The position numbers and the translations under genes are program-made. The notes under the pieces were generated by a model. That model was not told the DNA's origin and did no database searches. It worked only from the letters and a program-made list of their open reading frames with translations. This document shows positions 1 through 11,044 of a DNA stretch of 64,000 nucleotides, piece by piece (position 1 is the first letter of the stretch; the number at the start of each line of letters is the position of its first letter). The stretch covers positions 310,001-374,000 of the forward strand of contig JALQBC010000029.1 of the NCBI GenBank assembly GCA_023375675.1. The letters run 5' to 3'. Source of the stretch: Cytospora piceicola (taxonomy: Eukaryota > Ascomycota > Sordariomycetes > Diaporthales > Cytosporaceae).

Positions 1-1667
1 AGGCTGAGAAGGGTGCTGAGAAGGCCCGCTCGCGCAAGCAGACCCTTCCCCTACACGAGAGTGAACCTGCAAAGCACAAGTACGACGATGGCAACGGCAA
101 CTCGACCTTGACGCCCCACATCAAGGCCGCCGGCGAGAGCGGTCGCCGGGGGTTTCACCCTATGCACTTCTTCGCTATCGCCGCCCGGTCGTCATGCAAA
201 GCCTCCGCCGCCGTCAACGTCCTCTGGCCCGCAGTCCCTGCCGCCATTGCTGTTCGGTATGCTGATGAGGGAAACCACCTTGCCGTCTTCATCCTGGCCT
301 ACATCGCCATGGTCCCCTGCGCCAACCTGATCGGCTTCGCTGGCCAAGAGCTAGGCAGGAAGATGCCACCCGTGGTCGGAGTCCTCGTCGAGACGACCTT
401 GGGCTCTATCGTGGAGATCATTCTGTTCTTGGTTCTTCTCGTCCAAAGGAACAATGAGGATGTCATCAAAGCCGCCATCCTGGGATCCATCCTAGCCAAC
501 ATGCTTTTGTGTTTGGGCGTCTGCTTCTTCGCTGCCGGAATGCGTCGTGACGAATCTCACTTCAGCGAGGTCGTTAGCGAGGCCGGGTCGGGCCTACTCC
601 TTACAGCTGGGTTTGGTCTCGCCGTCCCTACAATCTTTGCCATGGCCTTTCAAAATACGTCTGGCGTGACCACTGCCATCCTCGAAAGGGATGTCCTCCA
701 TGTCTCCCGTATCACGGCTATTCTGCTGATAATCGCGTACTGCGTTTACGTCTGGTTCATGGGTCGCACTGTAAGCTACCACCGCAGACTCCTCTTTTTC
801 TCTATCCCCAGATTCCGGATCCCCACCGGGAGGGGGGGGGGTAAAAAAGACATGGCTGTAAACCCCGCGAGTGCTCTTAGGGTCATGTCTTGTGACTCGC
901 TATCCTTCTCTATTCAGGACGATTACTGATATTCAACTGTATATAGCACCATGGTATCTACGAAGCCGTTTTTGAGTTCGATGAGGAGCGCGACCATGAT
1001 CGCCACAAAGATATGCACAAGGCCAAGTTCACCTTGCCGGAGTGCATCATTGCCCTTGCCGTATCCATCACACTGGTCACTATTATCGCCATCGCACTCG
1101 TGAAGGAGATCCCCTACATTGTCGAACACCATGGCGTTTCCGATCCGTTCATGGGTCTCATCCTCGTGCCACTAGTGGAAAAGGCGGCTGAGCACCTGAC
1201 TGCGGTCGATGAGGCGTGGGATAACCAGATGAACTTCGCGCTATCGCACGTCCTCGGTGCCACCCTTCAGACAGCTCTCTTCAACGGACCCCTGGTAGTG
1301 ATTGTTGGCTGGGGAATGAACCTCCCCATGGGCCTGGACTTGTGAGTAACCCGCTTTGGATGGCTTTATACGGAAGGACAGAAGTGAATGGACTTCTTTC
1401 CTTGAGACTCCTATATTTGAGGAATACTGATGGGCTAACTTGACATCCTGCAGTGACATTTTCAACTTGGCCATGCTGATCCTCGCCATCATCACGGTTG
1501 GAAACTTCTTGAGGGATCAGAAAAGCAACTACCTCGAGGGCTTCCTCTGCGTCATCGTCTACATCATCATCGCGGTGGCTGCTTTCTACAACCCCACACT
1601 CGCAGAAGCGGGCACCGCGGGCGAGCAAGGCTCCACTACTGCCGAGCGGTCACTTTATGGACATTAG
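1..1667 (+). CDS. CAX-family cation/H+ antiporter, VNX1-like (5' truncated by window edge)
   Basis: The protein is a multi-pass membrane antiporter of the calcium/cation-proton exchanger family, expected in the vacuolar or another endomembrane, where it moves Ca2+ or monovalent cations against protons. The frame is open from base 3, so the N-terminus lies outside the window. Exons are 3-770, 947-1341 and 1454-1667; 458 residues are visible. The first inverted repeat carries GSIVEIILFLVLL, and the second carries VEKAAEHLTAVDEAWDNQ followed by HVLGATLQTALFN; these match the two acidic cation-binding alpha-repeats. The Ser in GSIVE (usually GNxxE) and the EAWDNQ stretch resemble the VNX1-like branch more than classical VCX1. 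Introns are 176 and 112 bp; the first contains a run of ten G. It ends TAG at 1665-1667. The family is secure, the substrate is inferred. Confidence 0.88.
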
Positions 1668-3236
1668 GGGAGGAAGAACTGGAGAAAGAGATTAGTGTCG
1701 TTTCGGGCGTTCAAGAGGCAAAATGCAGCTTTGCGGCTCTTTGGAGACGGTAATTGGGACAAGTACATTTGCATAGCGACGTGGTACGTAACGAAGTCAT
1801 TTGATGTCCGAGTCGTCATCGAGAAAGTAGGGCGATTGGCTTGCATTAATTAGACTATTGATTATGATCATACCGGTATATTTCGCAGAGATATGATACG
1901 GTGGGCTTGGCCGTCTACGTTACATCCGGAAGCTGGAATCCACCACGTCAACGACTATCTCGAGACGTGACCAGCATGCCGAGAGTTCTTCATCTACGAG
2001 TTGTCTTTCGGCATACTTGAATATTCTGGCTCTTTTTGGCAGCCTTGGGCCTGCACTGGGGGGGGGGGGGGTGTTGCTTGTTATCCTGGTTGTGTGGGCA
2101 GCTACCCAAGTATGTAACTGCCGTGGTGCCGACAGTGTCTTTCGGTTGCTCCGAGGCCAGCTGTTTGTGTTGAGAGCCCGCAGTGTTGTCAAGAGTTGTA
2201 TTGCTCGGGTGTAAATGAGTGAAGTGAGTGTGTGTGAGTGTGTGTGGTACTGAGCAACGACTGCTGACATCAAGAGTATGTTGGCCGTTGTAACGGTCTG
2301 GGTAAGTTGGTGACAACGTATGGCCGATGCCAAGGCGCCCGGCACAGAAAACAACAGGCACGCAAGAAGAGGGTAGAGAGACTGTCCTCTGACAATGTCA
2401 CTGTGTGATCGAGAATGACGGCGAGTCTCGCGAACCGGAATGTACTGCCGCCAACTATAGATGGGTCTATGCGGGTTACCCAAGTCGAAGAGTCCGGTGA
2501 TGGTCAGAACGGTACGAACTGAGTCGCCAAGCGGGAAGAAGTATGGCTCGAAGGCATTGGTAAAATCGAAGTTGATTCGACGATCATTGCCAGTGATGAT
2601 ATCGGCGGCGAAGATGCCGCTCTTGTTATAGGCTTGAGCCAAATCAGAGCGAGGGCTGTTAGGAGAGTCCTGAAGAACGCAAACAAGAACAGAGTCGGAG
2701 AGACTGGAGGCATATTACCGAGTGACGACGGATGTTGAATTAAGGTTGCTCGGACACATCGGATAATACATAGATGAAAGACGAATGGTACCCAAGCAGC
2801 GCAAGGTTGAGGTTGGATTTGGATGGAGATGCTTGAAGCACGAGCCAGGGTAAGGACCCTTGCGCGGAGGCGCGTTGCTGGGCGTGCAGTGGAGGGGTTG
2901 TGGAGGGGGCCCTGTCGAGCTCTTACCAAAGCTCTGGTACAGGTACAGCGTACAGGGATCTGCAGACAATAGTTCACCAAAGTCCAACGAACCCGCCGAC
3001 TTTCGGCCGCGGCTGACCCGCTATGGGTGGCAGATCAACCTCCGTCATCTCCTCTGTCTGACCTCGGAGATGCGAATCGACAGCTAGGAATCTTTGTTCC
3101 CTTGAGCTCTTTTCTTACTCTTTCCCTAGGCAAAGAGACACTTTCTTCCTTGCTTCTCTGCTTTGTTTACTTCCTGTAACCTATTCTACAATTCCTGACT
3201 GAGCCTATCAACAACCAGCCTGGAATCGAGTCGACA
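1668..3236. other. Intergenic region with a possible minus-strand exon
   Basis: No complete gene can be built here. The stretch holds a run of 14 G at 2058-2071 and GTGTGAGTGTGTGTG-type simple sequence near 2225-2245. One part, about 2400-2711 on the minus strand, has coding-like codon use and is listed separately. The last 100 bp before 3237 are pyrimidine-rich, as expected for the promoter and 5' UTR of the ZIP gene. Confidence 0.5.
2400..2711 (-). CDS. Possible exon of an unrecognised minus-strand gene
   Basis: I do not recognise this protein. Reading down from a possible CAG acceptor just above 2711, one frame uses many C-ending codons (GCC GCC GAT ATC ATC, AAC TTC, TAC TTC TTC) and contains motifs such as RRINFDFTNAFEPYFFPLG and VLTITGLFDLGNPHRP. 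That looks like real protein rather than a shadow frame, because there is no coding gene opposite. However, the frame has no ATG in its conserved-looking part, is closed upstream by a stop immediately before the acceptor, and I could not join it to a convincing upstream exon. Downstream of about 2400 the frame stays open to 1920 but becomes low-complexity. It could be a diverged gene, a pseudogene or chance. Confidence 0.25.
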
Positions 3237-4571
3237 ATGCCTTCACTACGAGTCAATTGGAGCAGGCTTGCCCTCGGCTTGGTCCTCTGTGTGGCCATAG
3301 CTTTTGTGAGAGCTGAGGGTGCCAAGAATGAAGTCATGGATGACGCGACGCTGGGGGCGCCATTGAGCCTCGAGGACCTCGACGAGCAGCTCCAAGTACG
3401 TGTATCGCCCAGTTGACCAGGTCTCGTCCAGAAGGGCGTCAAGCGGAGAGCTAACTTGGGAGCCTAGGAGTGCCCCATCGTCCACACCCTCACGAGCCAG
3501 AAGCTCGCTCGTCTGTCTGGCGAGACCTCGCAGATCACCCGCCTGTTTTCTATCCTCTTCCCCAGCGCGTCGCCGGCGATCAATGCCCTCCTCGCGACTC
3601 TTTACATCTCGGGACCGCCAAATTTCATTCTGGCCCTTTGCCCGCCAAACATTGACCCGTCGTCCTTGACCATCATGGTCGCCTTTGCCGTGGGAGGGCT
3701 CATGGGGGATACGCTGTTCCATCTGCTCCCGGAGATCTTCCTAGGCGAGGATAGCCCGGAGAGTGCCAAGTTTGTCCTCGTGGAAACGAACCGAAATTTA
3801 CTGCTAGGCGTTTTCATCCTGGTAGGGTTCATGACGTTTGTGGCCATGGACAAGGGGCTTCGGATCGCTACAGGAGGCGGAGGGGGGCACGACCATTCCC
3901 ACGGCCATGCTCACGACAATGGGGTTGATGCTGATATTGCGACCTCCACGGCCATCGACGGTATTGACGCCAAGGGCGTTAAGTCCAGGAAGAAGGCCAG
4001 TGGTACTTCTACTAGCGAGAAGGAGGCCATCCCGAAGAAAGAGATCAGCAGCAGCGTCAAGCTCGCGGGCATTCTCAACATGATCGCCGACTTTACTCAC
4101 AACATTACAGACGGATTGGCAATGTCAGCTTCATTCTACGCCTCGCCCACCGTCGGTGCAACTACCACGATGGCCGTTTTCTTCCACGAGATCCCTCACG
4201 AGGTAGGCGACTTTGCGCTCCTCGTTCAATCCGGATTCTCCAAGCGGGCGGCGATGGGCGCACAATTTATCACCGCCCTAGGCGCGCTGCTCGGAACATG
4301 CATCGGCATTGCGGTCCAGGAGCTCGGTGGGGGCGACTCGTCCGAGGCCATGCCCATGAACGGGGGGATCTGGGGCACAAGCTTGACGGCAGGAGACCTG
4401 CTTTTGCCGTTCACGGCGGGAACTTTCCTTTACGTGGGCACGGTCGCCGTGATCCCCGAGTTGCTGGAGACGGGGAAGAACAAGAAGGAGGAGGTGTTCA
4501 AGACGCTGAGCCAGTTTGCGGCCATTGCTGTGGGCGCTGGTATCATGCTCTGGATATCATGGGATAGCTAA
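3237..4571 (+). CDS. YKE4: ZIP-family zinc transporter (KE4/YKE4, LIV-1 subfamily)
   Basis: This zinc transporter of the ZIP family probably moves Zn2+ from the ER/secretory lumen toward the cytosol, as the KE4/ZIP7 subfamily does. Exons 3237-3395 and 3468-4571 encode 420 residues with a 72-bp intron. The ATG at 3237 opens a hydrophobic signal/anchor segment. A short His-rich loop (HDHSHGHAHDN) follows the second or third membrane helix, and an acidic/lysine-rich cytosolic loop comes next. The family signatures are intact: HNITDGLAM in helix IV and HEIPHEVGDFALL in helix V, the latter being the LIV-1 metalloprotease-like motif with both histidines and glutamate. Further hydrophobic segments run to the C-terminus, which ends in a short hydrophobic tail. 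Nothing odd was seen. The ER localisation comes from the subfamily, not from the sequence. Confidence 0.92.
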
Positions 4572-5920
4572 ACGAGTCTCTGTAGACCAGCTGGCTGGCT
4601 GACTTGCCTGAGGAGACTTTTGGAATCGACGTATGGAAGGGAAGAGGCTGGCTGTGGGCGGGAAATGGGGGGGTGGTTATCCGCGCTGGGGACGTTCAGA
4701 AGCAAGCGGAACTTAATCGGATGAAGATTGTAGACCCGAAGTTTTCTGTCTTGTCCATATCGTGGTTGAGTCATAACTATATGGAGACTTTAGCTTAAGC
4801 CGAGTGGTTCCAGCAATCTGGGGAAACCCCTAACGGTAGGAATAGCCGCCGCATTTGGCGCATTGACAACATCCTTCTCCGTTTTAGTAGTGGACATCGA
4901 GATCCCAAGCAAGGATGCATGCAGTGAAAATTGAGCCGACCAATGTCTCCTGGTGGATGCTCTGAACAGAGTCATCGCAGATTTGTGCTGCTCAGTGTCT
5001 GTCTCATGCTCAGTTGCGCAGGGCTGGCAGGGTGCCAGCTTGCCCCTGTCCCTGTCCTCCAAACGTGGTTGCGGGGCCGTTGATGCTACATGGTCATCTT
5101 GGTCTTGTTTAAGGTCTGAGGAAACTAAAAAACATATGGCTGGAGCTGACTGTGCGGTAGACAGGGTCAAAGAGCGCTCTGATAGACAGCAGTCAGCACT
5201 AGGACCCGACTATATATCCCCGACCCAGCGAGCTGGGTCTATTTGCATACAGTGTTTATACTTGATGTATGAGGTGAAAGCAAACACAAAAAAAGAAGGT
5301 GAAGAGCAATAAAGAAAGGGGGGGGGGCATACAGGTCGTCGACCCCGGTTGAACATCTGGGCACCGAGGCGCAATAGGATACGGCGCCGAAGTAGCTGGG
5401 CCGAGGATTCATGGGCCCGCTGCGACATCTTTGCAGTATGGATCGATCGGGATTTGCATTGGATCGGGATTTGCTGACCAGTGAGCCACAACAGGTCTCC
5501 ATAGGTAGTGACTGTTTGGGTCTGTCGGCATGGCCTGCAATACTATGCCGTTATATCGATAGATGCTCTGTCAGTGACGCGTACTGTAGGTGCTTTGTAA
5601 CAAACTTGTTAATTCTCCTCAATTGCGCAATGGCGACTAATATTTTTATTCCGAGTAGCACATGTGCACTGCAGCTTCGTCGCCTTAGTAGCTACGTGGC
5701 GGCTATTATGAAAAGTATAACGGTCACCGGCTGAACTGACTATGTCATCATCGTCTTGTCGACCGAAGAGTTCGATGTGTTGCGCCCTGTCGCCGATTGT
5801 GTGAGAGAAGGAGGCCGGTCACCGGCCCACCGAATACCTTCACTTGACCGGGGCGTCAATGTTGCACCAATTGATATGTACAGTACATCAGGTGTGTATC
5901 AATATGCAGGGTACTACTGG

Positions 5921-5977
5921 TACTACCTACCCAGGTACCTGAACCGGGCATATGTAGGTACCTACTCAAGTACATTG
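5921..5977. repeat. TACCTAGGTA-type palindromic cluster
   Basis: The patch consists of overlapping GGTACCTAC, CTACCTACC and GTAGGTACC units, each near-palindromic around CCTAGG or GGTACC. It is one of several such patches in the window, all outside coding exons. Confidence 0.6.
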
Positions 5978-6117
5978 GTTCCGTGTGCTGGATGGTGTAG
6001 TCCACCCCGGCCATGTCGAACGATAAGGGCGTGTTCGTCATTCCCCCAAATCATGATCTTATTCCCCAGCCCAGCAACAATGTTCCCAATATGCCCAGGT
6101 AGCATCTCATTTTGATG

Positions 6118-6155
6118 CTACCTAGGTAGGTACACACTTGCACTTGAGTACCTAG
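6118..6155. repeat. TACCTAGGTA-type palindromic cluster
   Basis: TACCTAGGTAGGTAC is followed closely by GAGTACCTAGGG. It is the same motif family as the patches near 9.8, 33.1, 56.8, 57.0 and 61.8 kb. Confidence 0.6.
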
Positions 6156-6619
6156 GGAAAGGCGTGCAGGCCCTAAACACTCCGACCTCGTTTCATTTGT
6201 TGAAACTGAGCATGTGACTCTCTCCTTGCATCCGACTGCGTCACCATGGGGTGTCCGGTATCGTCTATCATGCATGTGTATGCCCTACAAGCAGCATGGT
6301 CTACACCATTCCGGGGCGGAGACACCCTCCAGCCCACAACAATCCTCCCCTCCACACAGCCCTTCAAGTTTGTCAACAAGTGGGCTTAAGTAAGCTCTCT
6401 ACCATAATCCTTCATATCCTAGCTTCTTCAGGGGGACGGTGTGAGCTCTTTGTTACGGTCAGCCTAGGCCAGGGATACCCAGAATTACATTCGCTTGCCC
6501 TTACCATTAGATATATCTCCTACTACGAGAATGACTCAGATACTCTGCGCATTGTTCATTCCAAAGCAACATCCCCACCATCTGTCAAGCTGTCATACGG
6601 GCGTCAAAGTCTTGGGTGG

Positions 6620-6627
6620 TATATAAG
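6620..6627 (+). promoter_or_regulatory. Possible TATA element of the arrestin-like gene
   Basis: TATATAAG lies about 270 bp upstream of the ATG at 6900, with a long pyrimidine-rich leader between. The position suits a TATA box if the leader is about 200 bp, but only the sequence match supports it. Confidence 0.3.
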
Positions 6628-6899
6628 TCGACGTTGCCGTTGACGCTGTCTCAAGAGGATGCCTCTGATTCGAGTTGTTGGTATCACACACAGCCTCTAA
6701 CGGCTTGTATCCTGTTTTGCCCGTCATTTACGATCCGAATTACGATCTTAATACTACCTACCCATCACTTGTTAATTACCACTTCCCTGTAGATATATAT
6801 TGGATACATCTTCCCATCACTTGCCCTTCAACCTCGGACCCATATCCTTTTAGACCACACGAACCCCCCCCCCCCCCTTCCCTTTTGGCCACTTGCGAC

Positions 6900-8450
6900 A
6901 TGCTTTCCGGGTTCAATATGTCGTCGACAAGCCCAAGCGAGGCTAGCTCCTTGCTTTCAACACACGCCAAAAGCACAGCATTCCCCAAATACGACGTCCA
7001 GATCCACCTCCAGAACCACTTCAGGGCCAAGACATATACGTCGTCATCGCCATTGTCCGGAGAAGTCACCATCGCCGCCCAACGGGACGTCCGCTTCGAT
7101 ACCGTTGAGATCATGCTTCTCGGCCGTTCCAAGACACGGACAGATGGCTACGCAGCTCCTCATGAAACTACCCACACCTTTTTGAAGTTGATGATGCCCA
7201 TTCCAGAGTCTCTGTACCCTGTTCCACGAGTCCTCGAAGCCGGGACGACATTGACGGTTCCTTTCAACTTTGTCCTTCCCAGCTTCCTCACGCTCAATGC
7301 ATGCACTCATACGGTTGACTCTGATCAAGTCCGGGATCACCACTTGTGCCCTCCTCCATCAATGGGTCGGAGCAACTGGGAGAAAGATGATCTCTCCCCG
7401 CATATGGCCGGAGTCGAATATTGCATCAAGGCACGTGTATGGCGGTGGCCAGACACGCAAGGACCGGCAGTGAAGATCATGGAAGCCATCAAGCTGATCC
7501 AGTTCCTTCCTGCCTTTTCCGAGGACGCTCCGCTCAGCATCACGAAGAAAGACATGCTATACAGGATGTCCACGTCGAAAACGATCAGGAAGAACCTGAT
7601 CACGGCCAAGATAGGGAAACTCACCGCTGCTGGCCAGCAGCCCAGGGCAGTCATTATGCAGCCCGATGGCCGGGTTGGAGTCAGTACTACTGCTCAGATC
7701 GACTTGAAGTTTGAGCCCGTGTCGGCGGATGTGCAACCCCCAAAGATCACAGGGATTTCCTCCAAGATCACCGCGCATACCTATTACTCTTCAGGGTCCA
7801 TCAGCAACCTCACCAACATCGGCGACTTCAACGCAGGTCTCATCTCGGATCGACGTGGCGTATACACCAAATCTATTAGTCTTCAGACTGGACCTCTAGG
7901 CACGGGTGTCACATGGTTTACCCATGAGGCCGGGCGAGATTCGGGGTACAGCAGCGACACTTCACCGGAGAGTACGGCATCCGAGGAGGATGCCCCTGGA
8001 GCAGAAGTGCAAAAGCGTCACAGAAGAAAGTCCAAGACCATCACGAACATTGTCCGCCCTTCCAAACCGCAGTCCCCACCACGTCAGGCTCCCGCCTCGC
8101 AAATCTACCACACCACCACCCTCCAGCTCCCCGTCAACCTCCCGACCGCGCGAAAGCATATCATCCCGACGTTCCACTCCTGCATTGCATCGCGGGTATA
8201 TACACTTCACGTGTCCCTGACGGTGGCATCCGGCCCGACCACAAGCAGCACGATTTCTCTGGACCTGCCGATACAGATCGCCGTGGAGGCCACGGCGCCC
8301 ATCGAGAAAGCGGGGGATGAGGGGCTGCCGAGCTTTGAGGACGCGGTGGAGGATGCGGCGGTGGACGAGTTCCTCAGGCCGAGGACGCTGGGTATCCCGC
8401 AGACGGAGTCTCGAGGAGTGAGCGGGCTGCCTGGTTACAGTGTCCGATGA
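6900..8450 (+). CDS. Arrestin-like (alpha-arrestin) domain protein
   Basis: This is a single-exon gene of 516 residues. The ATG at 6900 is the first in the frame; the open frame continues upstream to 6675 without an ATG. The N-terminal part (about residues 20-160) has the arrestin-N layout: a short strand YDVQIHLQNHF, a loop ending SPLSGEVTIAAQRDVRFDTVEI, then LLGRSKTR and a long insert leading to VPFNFVLPSF. A second beta-rich block (about residues 270-450) fits arrestin-C, broken by a Ser/Glu/Lys-rich linker (SGYSSDTSPESTASEEDA). The tail carries GLPSFEDAVEDA and GLPGYSVR. Fungal alpha-arrestins are adaptors that bring a ubiquitin ligase to plasma-membrane transporters or pH sensors. No clear PPxY is present, so the ligase link is uncertain. 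The family call rests on pattern, not on a search. Confidence 0.7.
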   Translation: MLSGFNMSSTSPSEASSLLSTHAKSTAFPKYDVQIHLQNHFRAKTYTSSSPLSGEVTIAAQRDVRFDTVEIMLLGRSKTRTDGYAAPHETTHTFLKLMMPIPESLYPVPRVLEAGTTLTVPFNFVLPSFLTLNACTHTVDSDQVRDHHLCPPPSMGRSNWEKDDLSPHMAGVEYCIKARVWRWPDTQGPAVKIMEAIKLIQFLPAFSEDAPLSITKKDMLYRMSTSKTIRKNLITAKIGKLTAAGQQPRAVIMQPDGRVGVSTTAQIDLKFEPVSADVQPPKITGISSKITAHTYYSSGSISNLTNIGDFNAGLISDRRGVYTKSISLQTGPLGTGVTWFTHEAGRDSGYSSDTSPESTASEEDAPGAEVQKRHRRKSKTITNIVRPSKPQSPPRQAPASQIYHTTTLQLPVNLPTARKHIIPTFHSCIASRVYTLHVSLTVASGPTTSSTISLDLPIQIAVEATAPIEKAGDEGLPSFEDAVEDAAVDEFLRPRTLGIPQTESRGVSGLPGYSVR

Positions 8451-11044
8451 GACAAGTGGTTGTGAGATAATGGAGCACGTTCTGGAAAAACGGTGTCGAG
8501 TTTCAGTCCCTATTTGTCTTCTTTTTCTTTCTTTTTTTCCCCATTTCGGTTCTCCTTCTGGGTTACTGGGAGAGGGAGGGCGGTGAACTTTGAGCACTTG
8601 AGCCCTTAGTGGGTGTAATACCAGGTTGAAATTTGGTACCCCTGATACCTGGTTGGCGTTATGGTGGGATACCTAAGTAAGGTGATAAAGTGGCGGCGAG
8701 AACAAACGTTAGTGGAGAAAAGCACTGCATTCATGTTTCGTTTGATGATGGAAGATGCGTGGTAAAATCAATTATACTCATATCCGATCTTCAGGCTGAA
8801 ATCTTTGCTCATATGAGTGAAGTCTGATGGCGATGGATGTTTGGTTATCAACTGGTAGGCCACTACTACGTCTTGTATGACAAGGTGTCAGGGACGATCA
8901 CCCGTCTGCCAAGGTGATATTCCCATATCGCGGCATGGATAGCCCAAACAATCACCTAGGCAGATATCCTTGCACACACAGCACGCTATAAGTAAATAGA
9001 CAGTGAGTGAGCTGTATGAACACTACATTATGTACATGAATCGATTTCATCCCTGTGATGATCATCTCTTCCCTGGTAGTTTTCAAGGATCATCATTAGA
9101 TGCACTTGTGTTACCCGACTTTCTCGAACAAGCTACTGCGATAGAGTGCGACCTAGGTTTCGGGCCGCGCTGCAGTGTGTCTGTGTGTTTCTGTGTCCGA
9201 GTAACCCCAAACACTCACAAGACCCCTGAATGCCGGGAGCGAGGCTATCAACGTTGTTACGACCACTTGCCTGTTCACGTGCCAGCTACATACATATGCC
9301 CCTCATCAATTGGACTAAGGACATACACTACACAGCACCAGGTCCAATAGGAGAAGGCTCCCTATAATATGTAGAATCGGGAACATCAAGTCCTAGGGCA
9401 GGGTGTCCGTTTTCTGGAAGGGAAAAGGGGGGCCCGGCAGTTTGGCCTTCCAAGGTTGCTCGCGAGATGAGTGTGGGGGATTGGGCGGGTCAGGTTCAAG
9501 GTTATGTACCGATTGACAAGAGTGCACGGCTTGAGTGGGGCCTTTTGTCACATGCATGTATGTTTAACCTTTGACAATAGTCTGGAGGCTTGCTCTAGTC
9601 AGATGGACAGAGAGGGGCTTACTCAGGTACAGGTCGGTAGTTGAAAATGTCTAGCCTGTGATGACCCGTGGTGGCTTGACATTTGTTTTGTTGGGAATCA
9701 GGAGGCGTGCATGGAAGAGCTTTAAGGCGATGGCATACTGTGTACGATAGGCATACGATAATGAGAAAAGGCCGCTGACCATTGTGGCGGTCGTCTTTGC
9801 ATGCATATGTAATATGTGCTGTATAGTATACCTACCTAGGTACCTATGTATATATGCCTAGGTAGTATATATACCTAGGTACCTACCTAGGTAAGTAGGT
9901 ACTCAGTAATAAACAGCTGGTAATAACGTTGAAGTGAATGGTTAAATAGGGCCCGCTTTATCGGCTTATACGATGTGAAGCAGCCAATTAGGAAGGGAAT
10001 TAGTTTAGTGTTCGGGACCACATTTCCACCCCATCCCGCACGTCAAATACAGTAGTGTCGAAGAACAATAGGATGTGATTGCGGATCCTGCGCATCGGAC
10101 TGGCCTGGATCAGCAACGTCAGGATTTCCCCCCGTGGCCGACAACCCCGGGCTTCCCTTTGATTATTAGTCTACTTGGTCAGCAGCAACCAGCAGCAGCC
10201 AGCAGGATAATTAATTGCCCATCCTTCCTCCTTCCATCCTTTATTCCGTATTCCGTACAACCAACTGTTTTGTTTTCCACTTCTCCTCTGCCAAAGGAAG
10301 AAAATCACACAGCCATCCAGCTGCTTTTCGACACCACCTCCACCTTTTAAGCACGGCTGATCTCACCTCTCTCACCTTCTAGTCATCTCAACTCTGGTGG
10401 TGAGATTCTAAGTCTTCCTCACTGACACACTCGGTCATATCAGCAAAGCGGCAGTCGGCACCGATTACGCAACCTTTTGAACGCAACATCAGAAATCAAC
10501 GTGGTCTCGGGCTTTCGGCCCAGTTACACTCGTTTTCTCTTACTCGAGCAGCACTATAGCCATATCCCCATTTTGATTCCTTTGTCATTAGAGTAGGCTA
10601 TCTTCCTACAGGCCGGGAGAGACACACCACCTCCGCTAGTAGGTATTCACAACTCCAACGTGCCTGCCTGCTTATCCGTACCGAGGCCGTGCTCACCATC
10701 TCCGTGCAAAGCGACGATCCTGCAGCCCACGCTATTACCACCTCCACCGTACATTTGCTCAGAAAGTAATTTACTGATTGCGCAACGCGGGGACTATTCT
10801 TTCGGAACTGATACTTCTGTACCTGTTTGTTTGCTGTTTGCTATTTTGTTGTGCGAGTGTATTGCTTGTCTGTGTCGGACAAAGATTGAGACCTCGGAAG
10901 GACGGACTTTGCAGTCGCACCCGCGCCCTGAGACACGCCACTTGTCTTATCTACCACCCCGATTCCTAGTCTTAGAGAGACGACAACCCTGACAAGGGAC
11001 CTTGAAAGGGATCAACCACCAGGCAAGGCACGCAAGTAGCTACG
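8451..11044. other. Intergenic region, 2.6 kb, no gene recognised
   Basis: No frame with family features or consistent codon use was found. The stretch includes a dense palindromic patch at 9829-9904. From about 10160 it turns C+T-rich with many CTCC/TTCC runs, which looks like the long promoter and 5' UTR of the TM9 gene starting at 11045. Confidence 0.55.
9829..9904. repeat. Dense TACCTAGGTA palindromic cluster
   Basis: About 75 bp are made almost wholly of overlapping CCTAGGTACC, TACCTAGGTA and TAGGTAAGTAGGTA units, separated by TATATA. It can fold into several hairpins on either strand. It is the largest of the window's patches together with the one at 33121. Confidence 0.7.

Larger units (their letters stand above)
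4572..6899. other. Intergenic region, 2.3 kb, no gene recognised
   Basis: Every open frame here is short, lacks family features and changes frame without splice signals. The stretch holds a run of ten G at 5318-5327, two TACCTAGGTA-type palindromic patches (5921-5977 and 6118-6155), a TATA-like element near 6620 and a pyrimidine-rich leader with a run of 14 C at 6864-6877 just before the next start codon. Confidence 0.6.

Noticed and set aside
1920..2399. Continuation of the possible minus-strand exon to 1920
   Set aside because: The frame stays open but turns into low-complexity His/Thr/Pro sequence across the 14-G run, and it has no domain.
9003..9350. A 115-codon open frame
   Set aside because: It starts at GTG, shows mixed codon use and no motif, and lies in a region of simple sequence.
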